A DNA stretch of 60,000 bases from Cryptomeria japonica (lineage: Eukaryota > Streptophyta > Pinopsida > Cupressales > Cupressaceae). The stretch lies in assembly GCF_030272615.1 (NCBI RefSeq), contig NC_081413.1, positions 605,806,709 through 605,866,708 of the forward strand, written 5' to 3'. A program made the position numbers and the translations under genes. Under the pieces are notes generated by a model. The model made no database searches, was not told the DNA's origin, and worked only from the letters and a program-made list of their open reading frames with translations. Positions 45,229 through 56,951 of this stretch are shown here, in pieces (position 1 is the stretch's first letter; every line of letters begins with the position of its first letter).

Positions 45229-47060
45229 TAACACACTTTTCAATATTTCATTATGCTCCACTATTAATCTTATTGAATAATATGTATTGAATCTTAATTG
45301 CAAGGTTCAACAGAGCCAACACAAAGAACAACACAAGAAGTTACTTAGTGGAGACCATTATAAGTAAGGTCCTTGATTAAGATTTATGATTTTTGTTTCA
45401 ACTTTTTGTTTATGTATCAGCTTGTTGATTATCAATCTTAATTCAACATGTAATCAATTTGAAACTTTGATACGAATTGAATCAATTAGCATCAAATAGA
45501 AAATGTATTGGCCAGCATTCACCAATTATTTATCCTTCATCCTAATGTTGAGTATAATCTTCATATACCATTAACCCTTCCATCAATATCGACACCCTTA
45601 CCTCTTCTTCTTGTACATCATCTTGTGTGAGATCTTCTTCTACCCTAGGTTCCCTTTCTTTGGTTATCTTGTCCTTAACATTAACTTTTGAAACATTAGT
45701 CTTTTCAAGAACTCATTCTGCATTATTTGTTATATCAATGGTCTAGGATTTTTTGCTTAGTGGTATCCTTTTCTGGTATCATTTAAAGTGGTTGGTCTTC
45801 TTGCATTCTTTATAAGATTCAATAATAATTTGTTTGGAACCTTTTCTTAATCCCTTATGGGCCATTGGAATGTCTTCAGGTGCTTCCTTAGTTCTTGTTT
45901 GGGCTTAGAGGACCTTCTCCTTTGATGGATTAAGGAAGGAGTTGTAGTAGTAATAGTAACAAGTCTCTCCTTTCTAAGATTCTCCTTGCTAAATGAATGG
46001 ATCCTCTAACCTCTTTTCTAAAAGAGAAAAGGATTCATGCTCTCTTTATTGTCTCTATTAATGCATCAACTCTTGAATTGATCCTTTTGGGTTTGACTGA
46101 GACCGTGGAGGCTTTGAGGCCTTTTCTTACTATCCTATGTTTGAGCTAATGCATCTTGGATTGTGCATATATTATTTCATACTGATATGATCTCCTTGTT
46201 TACTATCTTTGAACTTGCTTCATAACTATGTAGAGATTATTTGTGACCTTTGCATTGGTTGAAGTCCTTTTGAGATTTGTTGCTATCCATAGCTAGTTTC
46301 TTTTCTCACCAACTCAATAGGTGAAACTTCTCCTTTGACTCCTCAACCTACTCACTGGGCTTCAATATCCCAAACTCACTCAAGACTTCTCAAGCCCTTG
46401 TCCAACCACTCACATACATTCTTCCACTCATAACCAACCTTCTTGAACTCTTAACCATGCTCCTCAACTCTAAGACAATCATCAACACCATCTTGGCTAC
46501 TCAACTAGGACTGTCCAACTAGGATCTCATTCCTTCTCTTGTAATAACTCATAACATGTAAAAAGTCTTCCTCAAACCATCAGAATCAAGAGAGAAACTA
46601 TCAAAAATCTCCTTTAAATTTCTCACTGACCCATACATCCTGCACTTTGACAGGCTTGAGGCATCCTCTCAACTACTCCCATCAATGGAGTATCAAATGG
46701 CTGCAACTCAAGTGTTCATCCAGGCATCCACCTCTCCTACTTCCACAAACTCACAACTTCCTTGCCTCACCTAGGATTCTCTTTCTCCTCTCACCCTAGT
46801 CTCTTGGTAACCACAACCAAGTTCTCTCCTAACCTATTCCAACACCTTCTTCATAGTTAAGTGGATCCACACCTGCAACCAAACATAACACAAACCACAA
46901 AATAACTTTTCCAACCTAGACCTTTTGTTGGGTTCAATAAGTTAATGCACTTTTTAATATTTCATTATGTTGCATTGTTAATATTATTGAATAATGAGTA
47001 TTGAATCTTAATTGTAGGTTCCAACAGAGCCAACACGAATAATAGCACCACAAGTTGCTT
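45229..47060 (+). repeat. Direct repeat pair flanking a 1.6-kb insertion-like segment
   Basis: 45229-45350 and 46943-47060 are near copies (AATATTTCATTATG, TATTGAATCTTAATTG, AACAGAGCCAACAC). They cover an intron end and an exon start. The sequence between them (45360-46930) is C/T-rich with no reading frame and shares pieces with 48500-48680. Confidence 0.6.
46400..46620. repeat. Dispersed repeat copy 1
   Basis: CTACTCAACTAGGACTGTCC and its surroundings (CATCCTTCCAC, AACCTTCTTGAAC, CAACTCATAA-like) recur in the same order at 48500-48680. Family unknown. Confidence 0.55.
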
Positions 47061-47150
47061 GTATTGGCTTCTTCAATGCAGAGTTATAGATTCCCATGAA
47101 CATCAAACCTTAAAGGAAAAGATGAGAGAAATGATGAGTACACTAACAAG

Positions 47151-47213
47151 TCTATACTATGAAGCATTGTATGTGCTCGTGTCTTTGGGGAAACCAATGC
47201 TTCATAGTATAGA
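47151..47213. repeat. Perfect 19-bp inverted repeat with 25-bp loop
   Basis: TCTATACTATGAAGCATTG (47151-47169) is exactly inverted at 47195-47213. It lies within an open stretch (47059-47265), so a transcript would fold here. Confidence 0.85.
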
Positions 47214-47379
47214 TCTTCCTATCTTTGGGGCATCTAATGCTTCAAGTCCCGATCTTTTAGACTAAGAGCAATACTTGACATCATCAGATCGGTTGAGAAC
47301 TTCATTATTTTGTCTTCAACATAAATGCGAGAACAAGTTATTTGTGAGTAGTGTGGCTATATTTCAAGCCAGGTAATTT

Positions 47380-50300
47380 GACTAAATTAAGTTTATATTC
47401 TTGTATTTTGTTTGGTTAAATTTTTCACTTTCTACCACATAAGCTAACACGTACATAATTGTTGATAAATCTTGGTTACAGATTAGGCGAGGAACGATTC
47501 AGGTACGCTTACCCTTCAAAGACTCATTGATGGTTGTTTTTTACTATGGTTTACATGGAAATAACTCATCATTGCTATTTCATTTTGTTACCAAGGGTTT
47601 AATCCATTGATGTTCATATTTTCTTTAAGACGAATCAATACAACTTATGTGGGAAGGTATAAATCTATATATTTTTCAAGTTTTCTTTCCTCTCTTTAAT
47701 TTTCTTAAATCTTTGTAGATGGATTGTTTTTTTCTTAACCAAATTAGAGTAACTTAACCATCTATTAACCAAGTGAAATTTTCCAAAGTTAAGTTTAAGT
47801 TTGTACTAATATGTAATGAAAATAATATGGATATAGAGAGTTTGTAGTGAACCATCAATCCCCAAACCTAACTCTAAACCTTGTAAAGAAAGGGAGAGAT
47901 AGAGATAGAGGCTGAAATAATGGTAAAAGGAACATCTAAGCTTTTAAATTCAACTTTAACTTGAGGTTGATGGAACCAATGGTGGGACAAGTCAAACCAT
48001 CTTGCACCTTAATCAAGATTTCAGATTTATCGTAATTATCTCGATATAATGCATATGTGAAAAGATTCTTTTGTATTCATATTAACCATACGTAGTAGAT
48101 CTATAAGCACCCTACATGTGGGTTTTTCATGAGTTATAGCACTAATGTCTATTGGTCCATCAGGGGTATGCCTTGAGTTACCACTTTGGGTAAAGGTGAT
48201 ATTAGGTTCAATCTTAGGTTTCAGTCTATCTTGTTTAGGAAATGGTTCCATCATGTTCACTAGATGTTCAACTCAGTTGGATTGGAAATCATTATATATA
48301 GTCATAATATGGCTCAACATTTGTTGAATGGGAAGGCAAAGGATTGGTAAAAGTTTTCAAGTTTTGATTAGGAAGTGGTACAAATTTATTCCCTTTATCA
48401 TTCACTAAATAAAGATCCTAATTCCTATAGAGTTCACTAAATAGAGATCTCCCTAATTGGTTGTGTTTGTTTTGGAGAAAGATAAACCACACTCATACAT
48501 CCTTCCACACATGTCTAACCTTCTTGAACCCAAAATCTTGTTCCACAACTCACAAACACCCTCAAACTTCACATTGTTACTCAACTAGGACTGTCCTTTA
48601 AATAAGACTCCTTCTCTTCATCAAATACCAACTCATAATGCATAATAATTCTCTCAAACACATATACAACCCCCTTCAAGACTATTCTTTCTTGACCAAA
48701 CCACCTTTATACACCCCCCATCCACCCTAAGGGATTCAACAATATTTATTGTAGGTTTATTGTCTTTAGGATAGTCATGACAAATGGGGTCTTGTCCTCC
48801 CACTAGGACTTTCTAGCACCTCCAAGGGTCACTAAAGGTCTCCACACACATTTCCCAATTGTTTCCCAATCATCAAACCCACTATTTTCATCTTATTCAT
48901 AAGATCTCAGTCCACTAATCTTTCTGAATAGTCATAGGCTCAATTTAGGACAGTCATATTAATAATGGTCAATCTAATCCACCGAGGGCCACAATGCCTT
49001 GGGAAGGGTCTACACTAACCCCTCACACCCCTTACTACCTTCCTCCAAACTTTCAAGCTTACTTTCACTCTCATATCCACCCAAACAACTCCAATCTTAT
49101 TGTCTTTAGCAGTTTGAGACACAAAATTAGTCACTTTACAATTTCTATTCCTTCATGTTTTTTTGCTCAGATCTCTCCTATACTCTTGAGGCTACTTCTT
49201 GAATCTTTTTTTCATGGATACCTAAAATTTGATGATGAAAACTATTAGAGGCCACTCTTTATAATACCATTGTTGCATACTTTTATCTGAGGAAACCTAT
49301 GACTATGCGTTCCATTGTTATATTATTGCTTTTTAATCTTGCACATGGTCCCTTTGTCATATGACCTTTGTGTTTATAGCTTACTTGCACTAGGAGATAT
49401 ACTATTTATGACTACAATATTAATGCATGTTGTATATGACTATATGTGAATCATGTGCCCTTATTAATGATGTGCTTTGGTAGAAATATTGTATAAGACT
49501 ATATATCAAATTTCTAGCTTTGGTAATGCTTTTATGACTACATTATGCTCAGTAAGGTAGTAAAAATCCTTGATATTCTTGAGAGGATTGTATTGTCCAT
49601 TAATTGCTCTTATGTTTGTTGTAGATGTACTCCTTGGACTATCACAAATGTGTCTTCTATCTTTGCCTTAGTACATTACCAATTATGCTCTGAGGAGTGA
49701 AATCATTGTACCTGTCTTTGTGAGTCCTCTCTAATCAGACTAGTCCTACAACATACAGGCGAGCTCTCCTTGTTTAGGTCTAGAAATTTTGTTGCTGACA
49801 TGGTTTTTTCTTCAGTATATGAAGTAGATGGGATCAAATAGTTACCTAAGTCTGTGGTCAAAGATATCTAAGTTTATGAAGTAGCTGGGATCAAAATTTA
49901 TTAGACAGAGATCCAACCATCGTTAGGAATTTAGTAAAAGTGGAAGCCATTTTTAAGTGATCCAAGACTTTCATCATCATTGAGGTAAGGAGTTTAACCC
50001 ATGAATTGTAGAAAATAGATTTTTGTTATTTATATTCATATTGTCAATTACATAGGTAAATATTCATTTAACTTTTAAAAGGGAAGTCACCAAATACAAT
50101 TTTTTCTGATCCAATCCTTGTATATGAACATCTTTTCTTATGGACTGTGAGAGGTCCCTTTGTGGTTTGTGATCTTTATAATCTTATTGTGTTTCTATGA
50201 TTTTAATCTCTACATCCTTTAGCCCTTCATGACCTTGTACATCATCTCTAACTTATAACTAGTCATTGTACTGTAGTAGAACGCATAATGGCTACCTATC

Positions 50301-50590
50301 TTCATCAGGGCTTTCAAAGTTACTTATGTTAGTTTTCCTCACTCTTGTATCCATTCTTTATCAAGGTCTTCATTACTCAAATAGTCCCTCTTGGTTGTGT
50401 TTGTATATTGTTAGAATATATGGTTTACCATAGTTAGTTAGTCATTGAGGTAAGGAGTTATAAAGGGGTAGGTCAATATTTGAGAAAGCTTATCAAATCA
50501 TATTCCCTATTTGCAATGATTTATATTCCCTGATGACAATTGTTTTTTTATTTAAATATAGCTTATTCATCAAAATTCTGATGCACATGC
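47380..50590. other. Non-coding right half of the CACTA element
   Basis: No convincing gene. It contains the second copy of the dispersed repeat (48500-48680) and C/T-rich segments. Short open frames here have no recognisable motifs. Confidence 0.5.
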
Positions 50591-50595
50591 CTAAA

Positions 50596-50960
50596 ATATG
50601 CCTCGACGAGAGTGTTGTACCTGCAATTAAATTTTTCATCACAGGTACAACACTCTCATCGGAGCTTCCTTGTATTTATCATTGGAATACCGACGAAAAA
50701 GGGCACTATGCTCCGACGGGAATGTTGTACATCCGACGAATGTTGTACCTTCCATGAAATTTGTCATAGGTATAACATTCTCGTTGGAGCATTGTGCCCT
50801 TTTTCGTTTGAATTCCAACAAAAACCCTAGTGCATGGATCGTAGGAGGTTTGGGGACTTCGTCGAAATTCCAACAAATTAGACTGCCACATTATGTGTCA
50901 ACTTCCGACAAAGAAGGTGTCTGAATTCCAATGACAATTTATCTATTGAATAACTAAATA
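50596..50960 (-). repeat. Right subterminal repeat region of the CACTA element
   Basis: Many copies of CCGACGAA/TTGGAATT-type motifs in both orientations (50603, 50691, 50716, 50732, 50861). Also a 16-bp inverted pair GAGAGTGTTGTACCTG (from about 50607) and CAGGTACAACACTCTC (from about 50643). Matches the motif class at 20594-20770. Overlapping open frames on both strands here are shadows of the repeats. Confidence 0.65.
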
Positions 50961-51030
50961 AAATTTGAGCAACAAAAATCTTTTTGTCGTTTCATTGGAT
51001 ATATGACATTAATATGTCAGAATTACAATG

Positions 51031-51066
51031 ATAGTTCATCAAAAAATGACCCCAAATGTGTTAGTG
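51031..51066 (-). repeat. Right terminal inverted repeat of the CACTA element
   Basis: Read inward, it starts CACTAACACATTTGGGG. Followed by GAT, the target duplication also found before 20558. Confidence 0.85.
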
Positions 51067-51069
51067 GAT

Positions 51070-51480
51070 CATAGATCTTCTGATGGATATTATGTGCTCT
51101 TTGCTTTCACTAAAAGGAAACCTTATATTATGAGGCAATTTTATTATAGTTGTGCATTTTTATTTATTCTAAGATTCTTATAGTTGTTGAGCTAACTCTA
51201 GATCCTCAGTGGTAACACTCTTGTGAAAAGATTTCTCTACAAACTATATCGTAATATGTTGATTTTTTAATAAAATATTAAAAAAAAATTAGAGTGTAGA
51301 GTTTTTGTCTCAAAAGGGATGTCCCCATGTAAATCACTATATTGTGACGTGGATATTATTTGTGTTATTTTTGTTTTATTTTTGTAACTATTGTAAAGAT
51401 TTGAAAATTTTTGCATAACCCTCCTCTTAAGGTTAGTGTAGGAAGTTGTTCTGCTGCCTTAACTTCAATACACACCCCTC
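51070..51480. other. Spacer right of the CACTA element
   Basis: AT-rich with no gene seen. CTCCTCTTAAGGTTAGTGTAG near 51421 leads into the gypsy remnant. Confidence 0.4.
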
Positions 51481-52430
51481 CAACCTAGTTAAATTTATCA
51501 CCATCTAGTTGTACAAAACAACATGGAATGTGGCCCCAATAACCATATTGACCTCAAGCCCCTAGCCAACAATTAGAGCCATCTCAAAACACAATGCAAT
51601 AGCAATGGAGGGGACATCAACCTTGGCATAATTTAAACATTGGTTACCCACAACTACAATATGATTTGTCTAATAAATTACTACATCGGCTCCTAACTCA
51701 CCAAGAGAAAATCAATTGCATACTTAACCTATACTATATCCTAAAAGCAAGCCTATCCAACAAGCTTATACCAATCAAACCCTTAAGTAGCCAACTTTTG
51801 TTGTTGAGGTCAATGAAGCACCTAGCTCAACTCAAGTAAAATATTCTCTAGCCAAAATTCTCCACTCATCATAAAAAATATTAGGAAACCATGTTTAAAG
51901 AAACCAGGAAGGAAGCAAAGGACCCACAAAATATTGAAGTGATTAGATAGATTATTAATATCATGTTGAACAATAAAAGTGTCCCAAAATACATAGACCC
52001 TTGAAGCTCTATGGTGTATGTGCATAGAAAATGGAACCCTTATAGCAGACACTTTAATTGACTTAGGTATTGTCATAAACATCATGACCAAGGAGAACAC
52101 AAAAATATACAACTTGGTGACTTATGAACTATACCCATAGTGTTGCAATTGACAAATAGGTCAAAAGCTAAACCTAAAGGGTTCATCAAAGACTTGGTTA
52201 TTACACTTTATTTTTGGCAATATCTTGCAAACTTCGTGGCCCTAAAAACAAAATATAACTTGGGGGGATATCCACTCATATTAATATGACCATGGTTAGC
52301 AATAGTTAATGCTTTTATTAACTATATGTCAAGAAACATGATTATTTCTAATGGAAATGTGACAAAAAATTGGTTTTTATCTGCATGCACAACCCTTTAC
52401 TTACCTGGACCAACTTGTTTCTTTGAACCC
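51480..52430 (+). pseudogene. Ty3/gypsy gag end and aspartic protease, decayed
   Basis: 52021-52138 reads ENGTLIADTLIDLGIVINIM. DLG at 52060-52068 stands for the catalytic D-S/T-G loop, in the context usual for plant gypsy retropepsins (LIDLGxxINIM). After a stop and a frameshift, it continues GFIKDLVITLYFWQYLANFV, NLGGYPLILI and PWLAIVNAFINYMS, the typical end of the domain. The upstream part (51500-51980) is Gln/Pro-rich linker-like sequence with stops. No reverse transcriptase follows in the window. Confidence 0.72.
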
Positions 52431-54039
52431 TAATGATAATGACCACTATTCAAAATAAACATTAACTAAAATTAAAATAATCTCATTAATAGAAAATTAG
52501 AATGAGAGACAATCATCTCCAATATCATGTAAAAAAACTACAAGATGGGCCCATAATACGACTATTGTTTAGCATGATTATCATGTTCATTGTATAACAT
52601 CCTCTGTACCATATTATGGCTTTATTTCCTATATATTTCACCACTTACATTTTTATATTTGTATCATTACTATATCATGTTTAGACGTTACTTTCATGAT
52701 TCCATCGATGAATCAAGTGTAAATCTCACTTGGTAGGTCACTCAATATTAACAATCAACTGACCATACAATAACAATCTGAGTTGGTTACCATGTTATAG
52801 GCTCATAAAACAACCTTTATATGGGACTTCCATGACATGAATGGTAGTGGAGGCAACCTATACACACACACGAAATACATCAAGGAGGGTGTTGACGGGC
52901 CTTTTGATAAACCCAACATCCAAGTTTTGTAAAACAAAAATTCTCCTGAAAGAGGATAAGAAATTAAGAGTTCCCTTCACCTCCCAAGGTCTCCATTGTT
53001 GGGTCCCAACGGTGCACGAAGACTCAATGTTCATGTAGCCTATTGCAATCAAGGGGTCTGTTAGTTTCATAAAAAAAACACCTGAATCTTTCCATTTTTA
53101 GGTTTTCACTTAATAAATAAATGTCAAAAGATAGGTTAGGCTAACAAGAGATAAAGAAATTTAACACACACAATTAAATGAGTTATGAAACTGATATATC
53201 ACACAGCTAAAGTATTATCAATAACATTCAAAACCAGCAATGAAGCATCACTTCCAATAGACATGTAGCGTCATCAACTTGCATGTGAATGGAATGAGAT
53301 ATTAAAGACCACAATATTGCACTACCACTTAATCCTCATACACCATTTATATGTGCATTATGATTCATTAAATGATAAAGTTGAACACTAAATTGCTGAT
53401 TAAAATGAGAGAAGATACCAGACCACAAGAGATATCAATCACGAAGGCACATTCTGCAGACCATGCAATCCACGGGTTGTTTTGTATTAATTTGGAGAAA
53501 TAAATACCAGTAATGATTGATGTTCTAAGTGTTTGAACTGTAACAAATAGTATAAATTAAAATTGCAAAAAAAGATAAATTTGCTAGTCACTGGCCTTGA
53601 ATCATCAATTCTTGGACCCTCAAAATGGCCTAATTTATTAAAATTTATTGTTTTTCAATCCTTATAATCCTGGAGCAACTGCAACCTAATCTCTAGTTAC
53701 AAAATGGAGGAGCTTTCAATTGACATGCAAGTCACTACTCATGAACCCCACTTAGCTAACACTATGTACAGGAGAACAAGAAGTCTTCTTCAAGTGAGGT
53801 TGCATGTAGAGCCTTCCACGTATGTTGTGGTTTTCTAGAACTAGTGTTGTGCATGCAACGTGTGATTTAAATAATTCTTCAAAACTACAACTAACACCAA
53901 AGTTACATTCACCTTATTCATGATGATAGGAGTGCACTACAAGTTAACCTCTTGTTTGTTGTTTGGTCTTCTTGTATCTACAATACTTTTCAATACAACA
54001 GTCTATTGCAGTGTGTGGCGGGTCAGGTACATACTAAAT
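52431..54039. other. Region without recognised genes
   Basis: AT-rich and heavily interrupted in all frames. No LTR boundary or repeat pair was recognised between the gypsy protease remnant and the minus-strand coiled-coil frame. Confidence 0.4.
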
Positions 54040-55395
54040 TCAAAATTTTGAAACACTCAAGTTCTCTCTTAGTTCATCCACCTTATCAACAAGATTGTCC
54101 ATTGTATTTGTAGCTTGGTAAGATTGGAGAACTAAGTGCATGTACCTATCCATGAGAGTGATGTCAAATTCAGCAGTTGAGGGGAAATATTCTGTAACAT
54201 ACATCTCCAATTGTTCAAGTACTATCTCCTATTTGAGTGATCCTGAGTGCATGGCATTCTCTCTATATTTTCCCAACAACCTTTTTACAAATTTCTCGTA
54301 TTCTTCAAGAATAATTAAGAAGGAGGGGTGTCCTTGGATCACTTTAGCTCTGCATTGATCTATCATGTCTACTTTTAGCTCCAAAATGTTAATATAAGAC
54401 TGCAAGTTATGGATATCCTCTCCTCCTAACAAATCTTCCCTTTCTATCACATTTTCTCCTAACCTGTTGATCTTTTTAAGCACCTTGAATTTCTTTGATA
54501 ATTTATTGGATTGGGCTTCCCATTGGGTGGAGCGTAGGATAACACCCCTTTCAAGGAGATGAGAATCTTCATATATTTCCATGGTTTCTTGTATGGACAT
54601 TCTTATCTTGCTTATGTGATCACCTGCCCAAGTTCTCACAGTGGTTGTGACTTTTCTCATTTCATATAATATTTTAACCTCTTCCTGTGGGAGTGGTGAA
54701 GTGGAAGGTAGGGTCTCACCAGACCTAGAATCCAATGGCTTTGTCATTTCAACAAGCAATTATCTGTATTGTTGCAACTGAGCTTTGACCTCCCTTTTGG
54801 ACATATGTTGTGTTTAGATTCTTATTTTTATGGAGGTGATAGCTACATCTTGAGAAGCTATATCCCCCTATTTGGTCTATTAACCAAGGTTAACCTAAGA
54901 GATTTTATATTTTGGGGATGCATGATCTCCTCCTATATATTGTACCGCAGCAACTACACTAACTATCACATCTCCTAAATCTCTTCTTGAAAAATAGTGA
55001 AGACTTTTGGCTTTCTTTGCTCTCCTTGGTGACTCAGTGATTGCCTCATGTAAGGTGATGCTTGGTAGAACAATATTCTTCTTTTTTTGCAAGCTAAAGT
55101 TGAGCCACTGTGACATACTTTCATCATGTTGATCACCTTGTGTGGTCACCTGAGCAGTTACTATATGAACTTCTATTTGTTTCTCTTGCTCATACACTTC
55201 TTGTTGTTCCTCATATATATATTGATGTTGCTCATATGTTTGTTCTATAGGGTTTTCATGTGGTGGTGGTGGTGGCTATAGAACTTGTTATGCTAAGTTT
55301 TCCTGCAATACTTGTTCAAAATCTTGTTGTTGTTGTTTGGCAAACTCTTCAAGCTTTTCACCTACTTCTTTCTCAAATGATTCTTTTGTTGGCAT
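54040..55395 (-). pseudogene. Unidentified coiled-coil protein, broken frame
   Basis: ATG at 55395 opens MPTKESFEKEVGEKLEEFAK, a Gln run, two stops, a Pro run, then 54895-55197 (TQGDQHDESMSQWLNFSLQK, AITESPRRAKKAKSLHYFSR). After several stops, 54229-54759 continues in the same frame (LLVEMTKPLDSRSGE, KFKVLKKINRLGENVIERED), and through one more TAG to LRENLSVSKF and a stop at 54040. About 450 codons, mostly in one phase, rich in Lys, Glu and Gln with helix-forming heptads. I do not recognise the family. It could be an accessory frame of an LTR element or a host gene fragment. Element F begins 21 bp upstream of its ATG. Confidence 0.5.
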
Positions 55396-55415
55396 TATAA
55401 CAGACAATAAGAGAT

Positions 55416-56888
55416 TGTTGGCATTTCAATAAGGATATTGAGAAGGTTGTTGATGATTATGGATATAACTGATTAAGGATGTTTACTGTCTTAATATTAT
55501 TTTGTCATTGATGTCAAGAAATTGATTTTCTAATTCAGTATGATGTTGCCATATCTTAAGAAGTATGATTTGGTGAGTATAAAGATGTCGGTAAAAAACA
55601 CAAAAAGAATGTGATGAATAAGGGGAGGAATAAGTTATTCAATGGGAAACTATTACCGAGTTAGACAATGATGAGATTATGATGTTTAGATTGTTTTGAT
55701 ATCCTACATATGTTGTTGATTGTAAGGTTAATACTATACTATATTACCGAGCAAAGAACCTAGTTGGTAAACCCTAAGGTTATCGCTATCAGTTAATGAA
55801 GGCGGAATGTCTACCAAGTGAAGTTTAGTATTTACCGAGTTGCAACCAAGCTGCAACAGAATGCATTAAATGATTAAAAGCGTTATTTAATGAAGGAAGC
55901 TGATGAGCTAGAATTGATTAAATGATTAGTATGCCATGCATGAAGTTTGTTAAAGAATCTATGGCAAAGGAAAATCGGCAGAAAGATCTACAGCATAGAT
56001 TGAACTGCAATACCTTAGCACAAGTTCCAAGAAATGTATGCAAGTTCCAAGGCGAGGTAAAACATTTTCAGATCGAAGGATACATTGAACCTGGTCAAGT
56101 TTGAAGATCTAATGGCTATGATTGATCATGGGATATGTGATCAAGGAGATTAAGCGGTTAGCAATTGTTTATAAATAAGGAACTATTGATAAATAATGTA
56201 TGCGGGCAAGTGTAAGCACAAGGATGCTACATAATGATTACCGAGCACAGAAGCTTGAAGACTTTTTTGATTAATAGAGTATAGAGCCTAATAGAGGGAC
56301 AAGATAAGTCCTATGACTAGAATGTATTGAGCAAATAAGAATTTTCTTTAGCATTTTAGATGTGAAGTTGCAAATAGATTTTTATTATTGTTATTTTGTG
56401 AAGTGACGGAAAATCTCTTAATCGAGTGGACTTAACAGTCTTATTTGTAAAACCCTCTAGCAAGGTGACATTCTGATTGAGTGTTTGAAATCCTTTAACA
56501 AGGTCACTTCTAACAAGGTGAAGATCCTAATAGATCTAAGGGAAATCCCTTAACCGGGTCACATCTAGCAATGTGTTTGTAATCTTTAACAGGATTTTAT
56601 TTTAACCGAGCATACTCTAGAAGAGTATATTTCTTAGTGGGTCGAAATCCCACAGTGGTTTTTCCCTATTTGGGTTTCCATGTTAAATCTGGTGTTATGA
56701 GTGTTATGATGTTTATATGCTTATGAGTTTGCATGTTTAGCAGTTTTGGTTATTTTACTGAAATATATGTTACTGAGGTTGAATCTGTTGTTTTTATGGA
56801 AGATTAAGTTTGTATGATTCACCCCCCCCCCCCCCTCTCATCTTGTTAGCTTGGCATCTGTACCTAATATTAAGTATCAGAACTATCA
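55416..56888 (+). repeat. 5' LTR of element F (1473 bp)
   Basis: Begins TGTTGGCATTTC and ends GAACTATCA directly before ATTGGTATCAGAGC. The C-run/CTCTCA block lies at 56818-56840, about 50 bp before the end. A single copy in this window. Confidence 0.82.
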
Positions 56889-56890
56889 AT

Positions 56891-56902
56891 TGGTATCAGA
56901 GC
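56891..56902 (+). promoter_or_regulatory. Primer-binding site of element F
   Basis: TGGTATCAGAGC, two bases after the LTR. Identical to the sites of elements C and E. Confidence 0.9.
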
Positions 56903-56951
56903 TTTGGACTCCGAAAAAAAGTTTAAAAGTACTTGAGGAAAAGATCCAAAG

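Larger units (their letters stand above)
42390..47375 (+). pseudogene. Exon-like pieces of a second CACTA gene (TnpA-like candidate)
   Basis: Short open pieces with splice-like borders follow the SET-like frame on the same strand: WDVAPGTSTEQ then GT (42408-42432); GKALAVAENINIEVESLLCD (42556 on); ERVKQLIERAQNLQ then GT (to 42771); EFLCPHEVSGHDQG (42873 on); 43051-43344; a frameshifted part with NRLAVLFRNDTFNKTKVLQK and HDSKEGVEGPSFGWKG (43440-43740); RLPDTSKATKARLEKHEQH (43820 on); two similar exons ending PSG then GTAAAG (44428-44503 and 44589-44664); and later pieces to about 47375. Position suggests the TnpA-type partner gene of CACTA elements, or an extension of the SET-like gene. I cannot assign a domain with certainty. 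Confidence 0.35.
20558..51066 (+). mobile_element. CACTA (En/Spm) DNA transposon of about 30.5 kb with nested insertions
   Basis: The ends are inverted repeats: the first 36 bp (20558-20593) and the reverse complement of 51031-51066 agree at about 29 of 36 positions. The right end gives the diagnostic CACTA; the left end reads AACTA, one substitution. GAT lies on both flanks (20555-20557 and 51067-51069), the 3-bp target duplication typical of CACTA elements. Inside are subterminal repeats at both ends, a TnpD-type transposase gene, a long-TIR element, a gag-only LTR element and exon-like pieces of a second gene. Without element E, the transposon would be about 22 kb. Confidence 0.85.

Noticed and set aside
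50533-50924. Several overlapping frames on both strands
   Set aside because: They result from the CACTA subterminal repeats, which lack stops in several phases.
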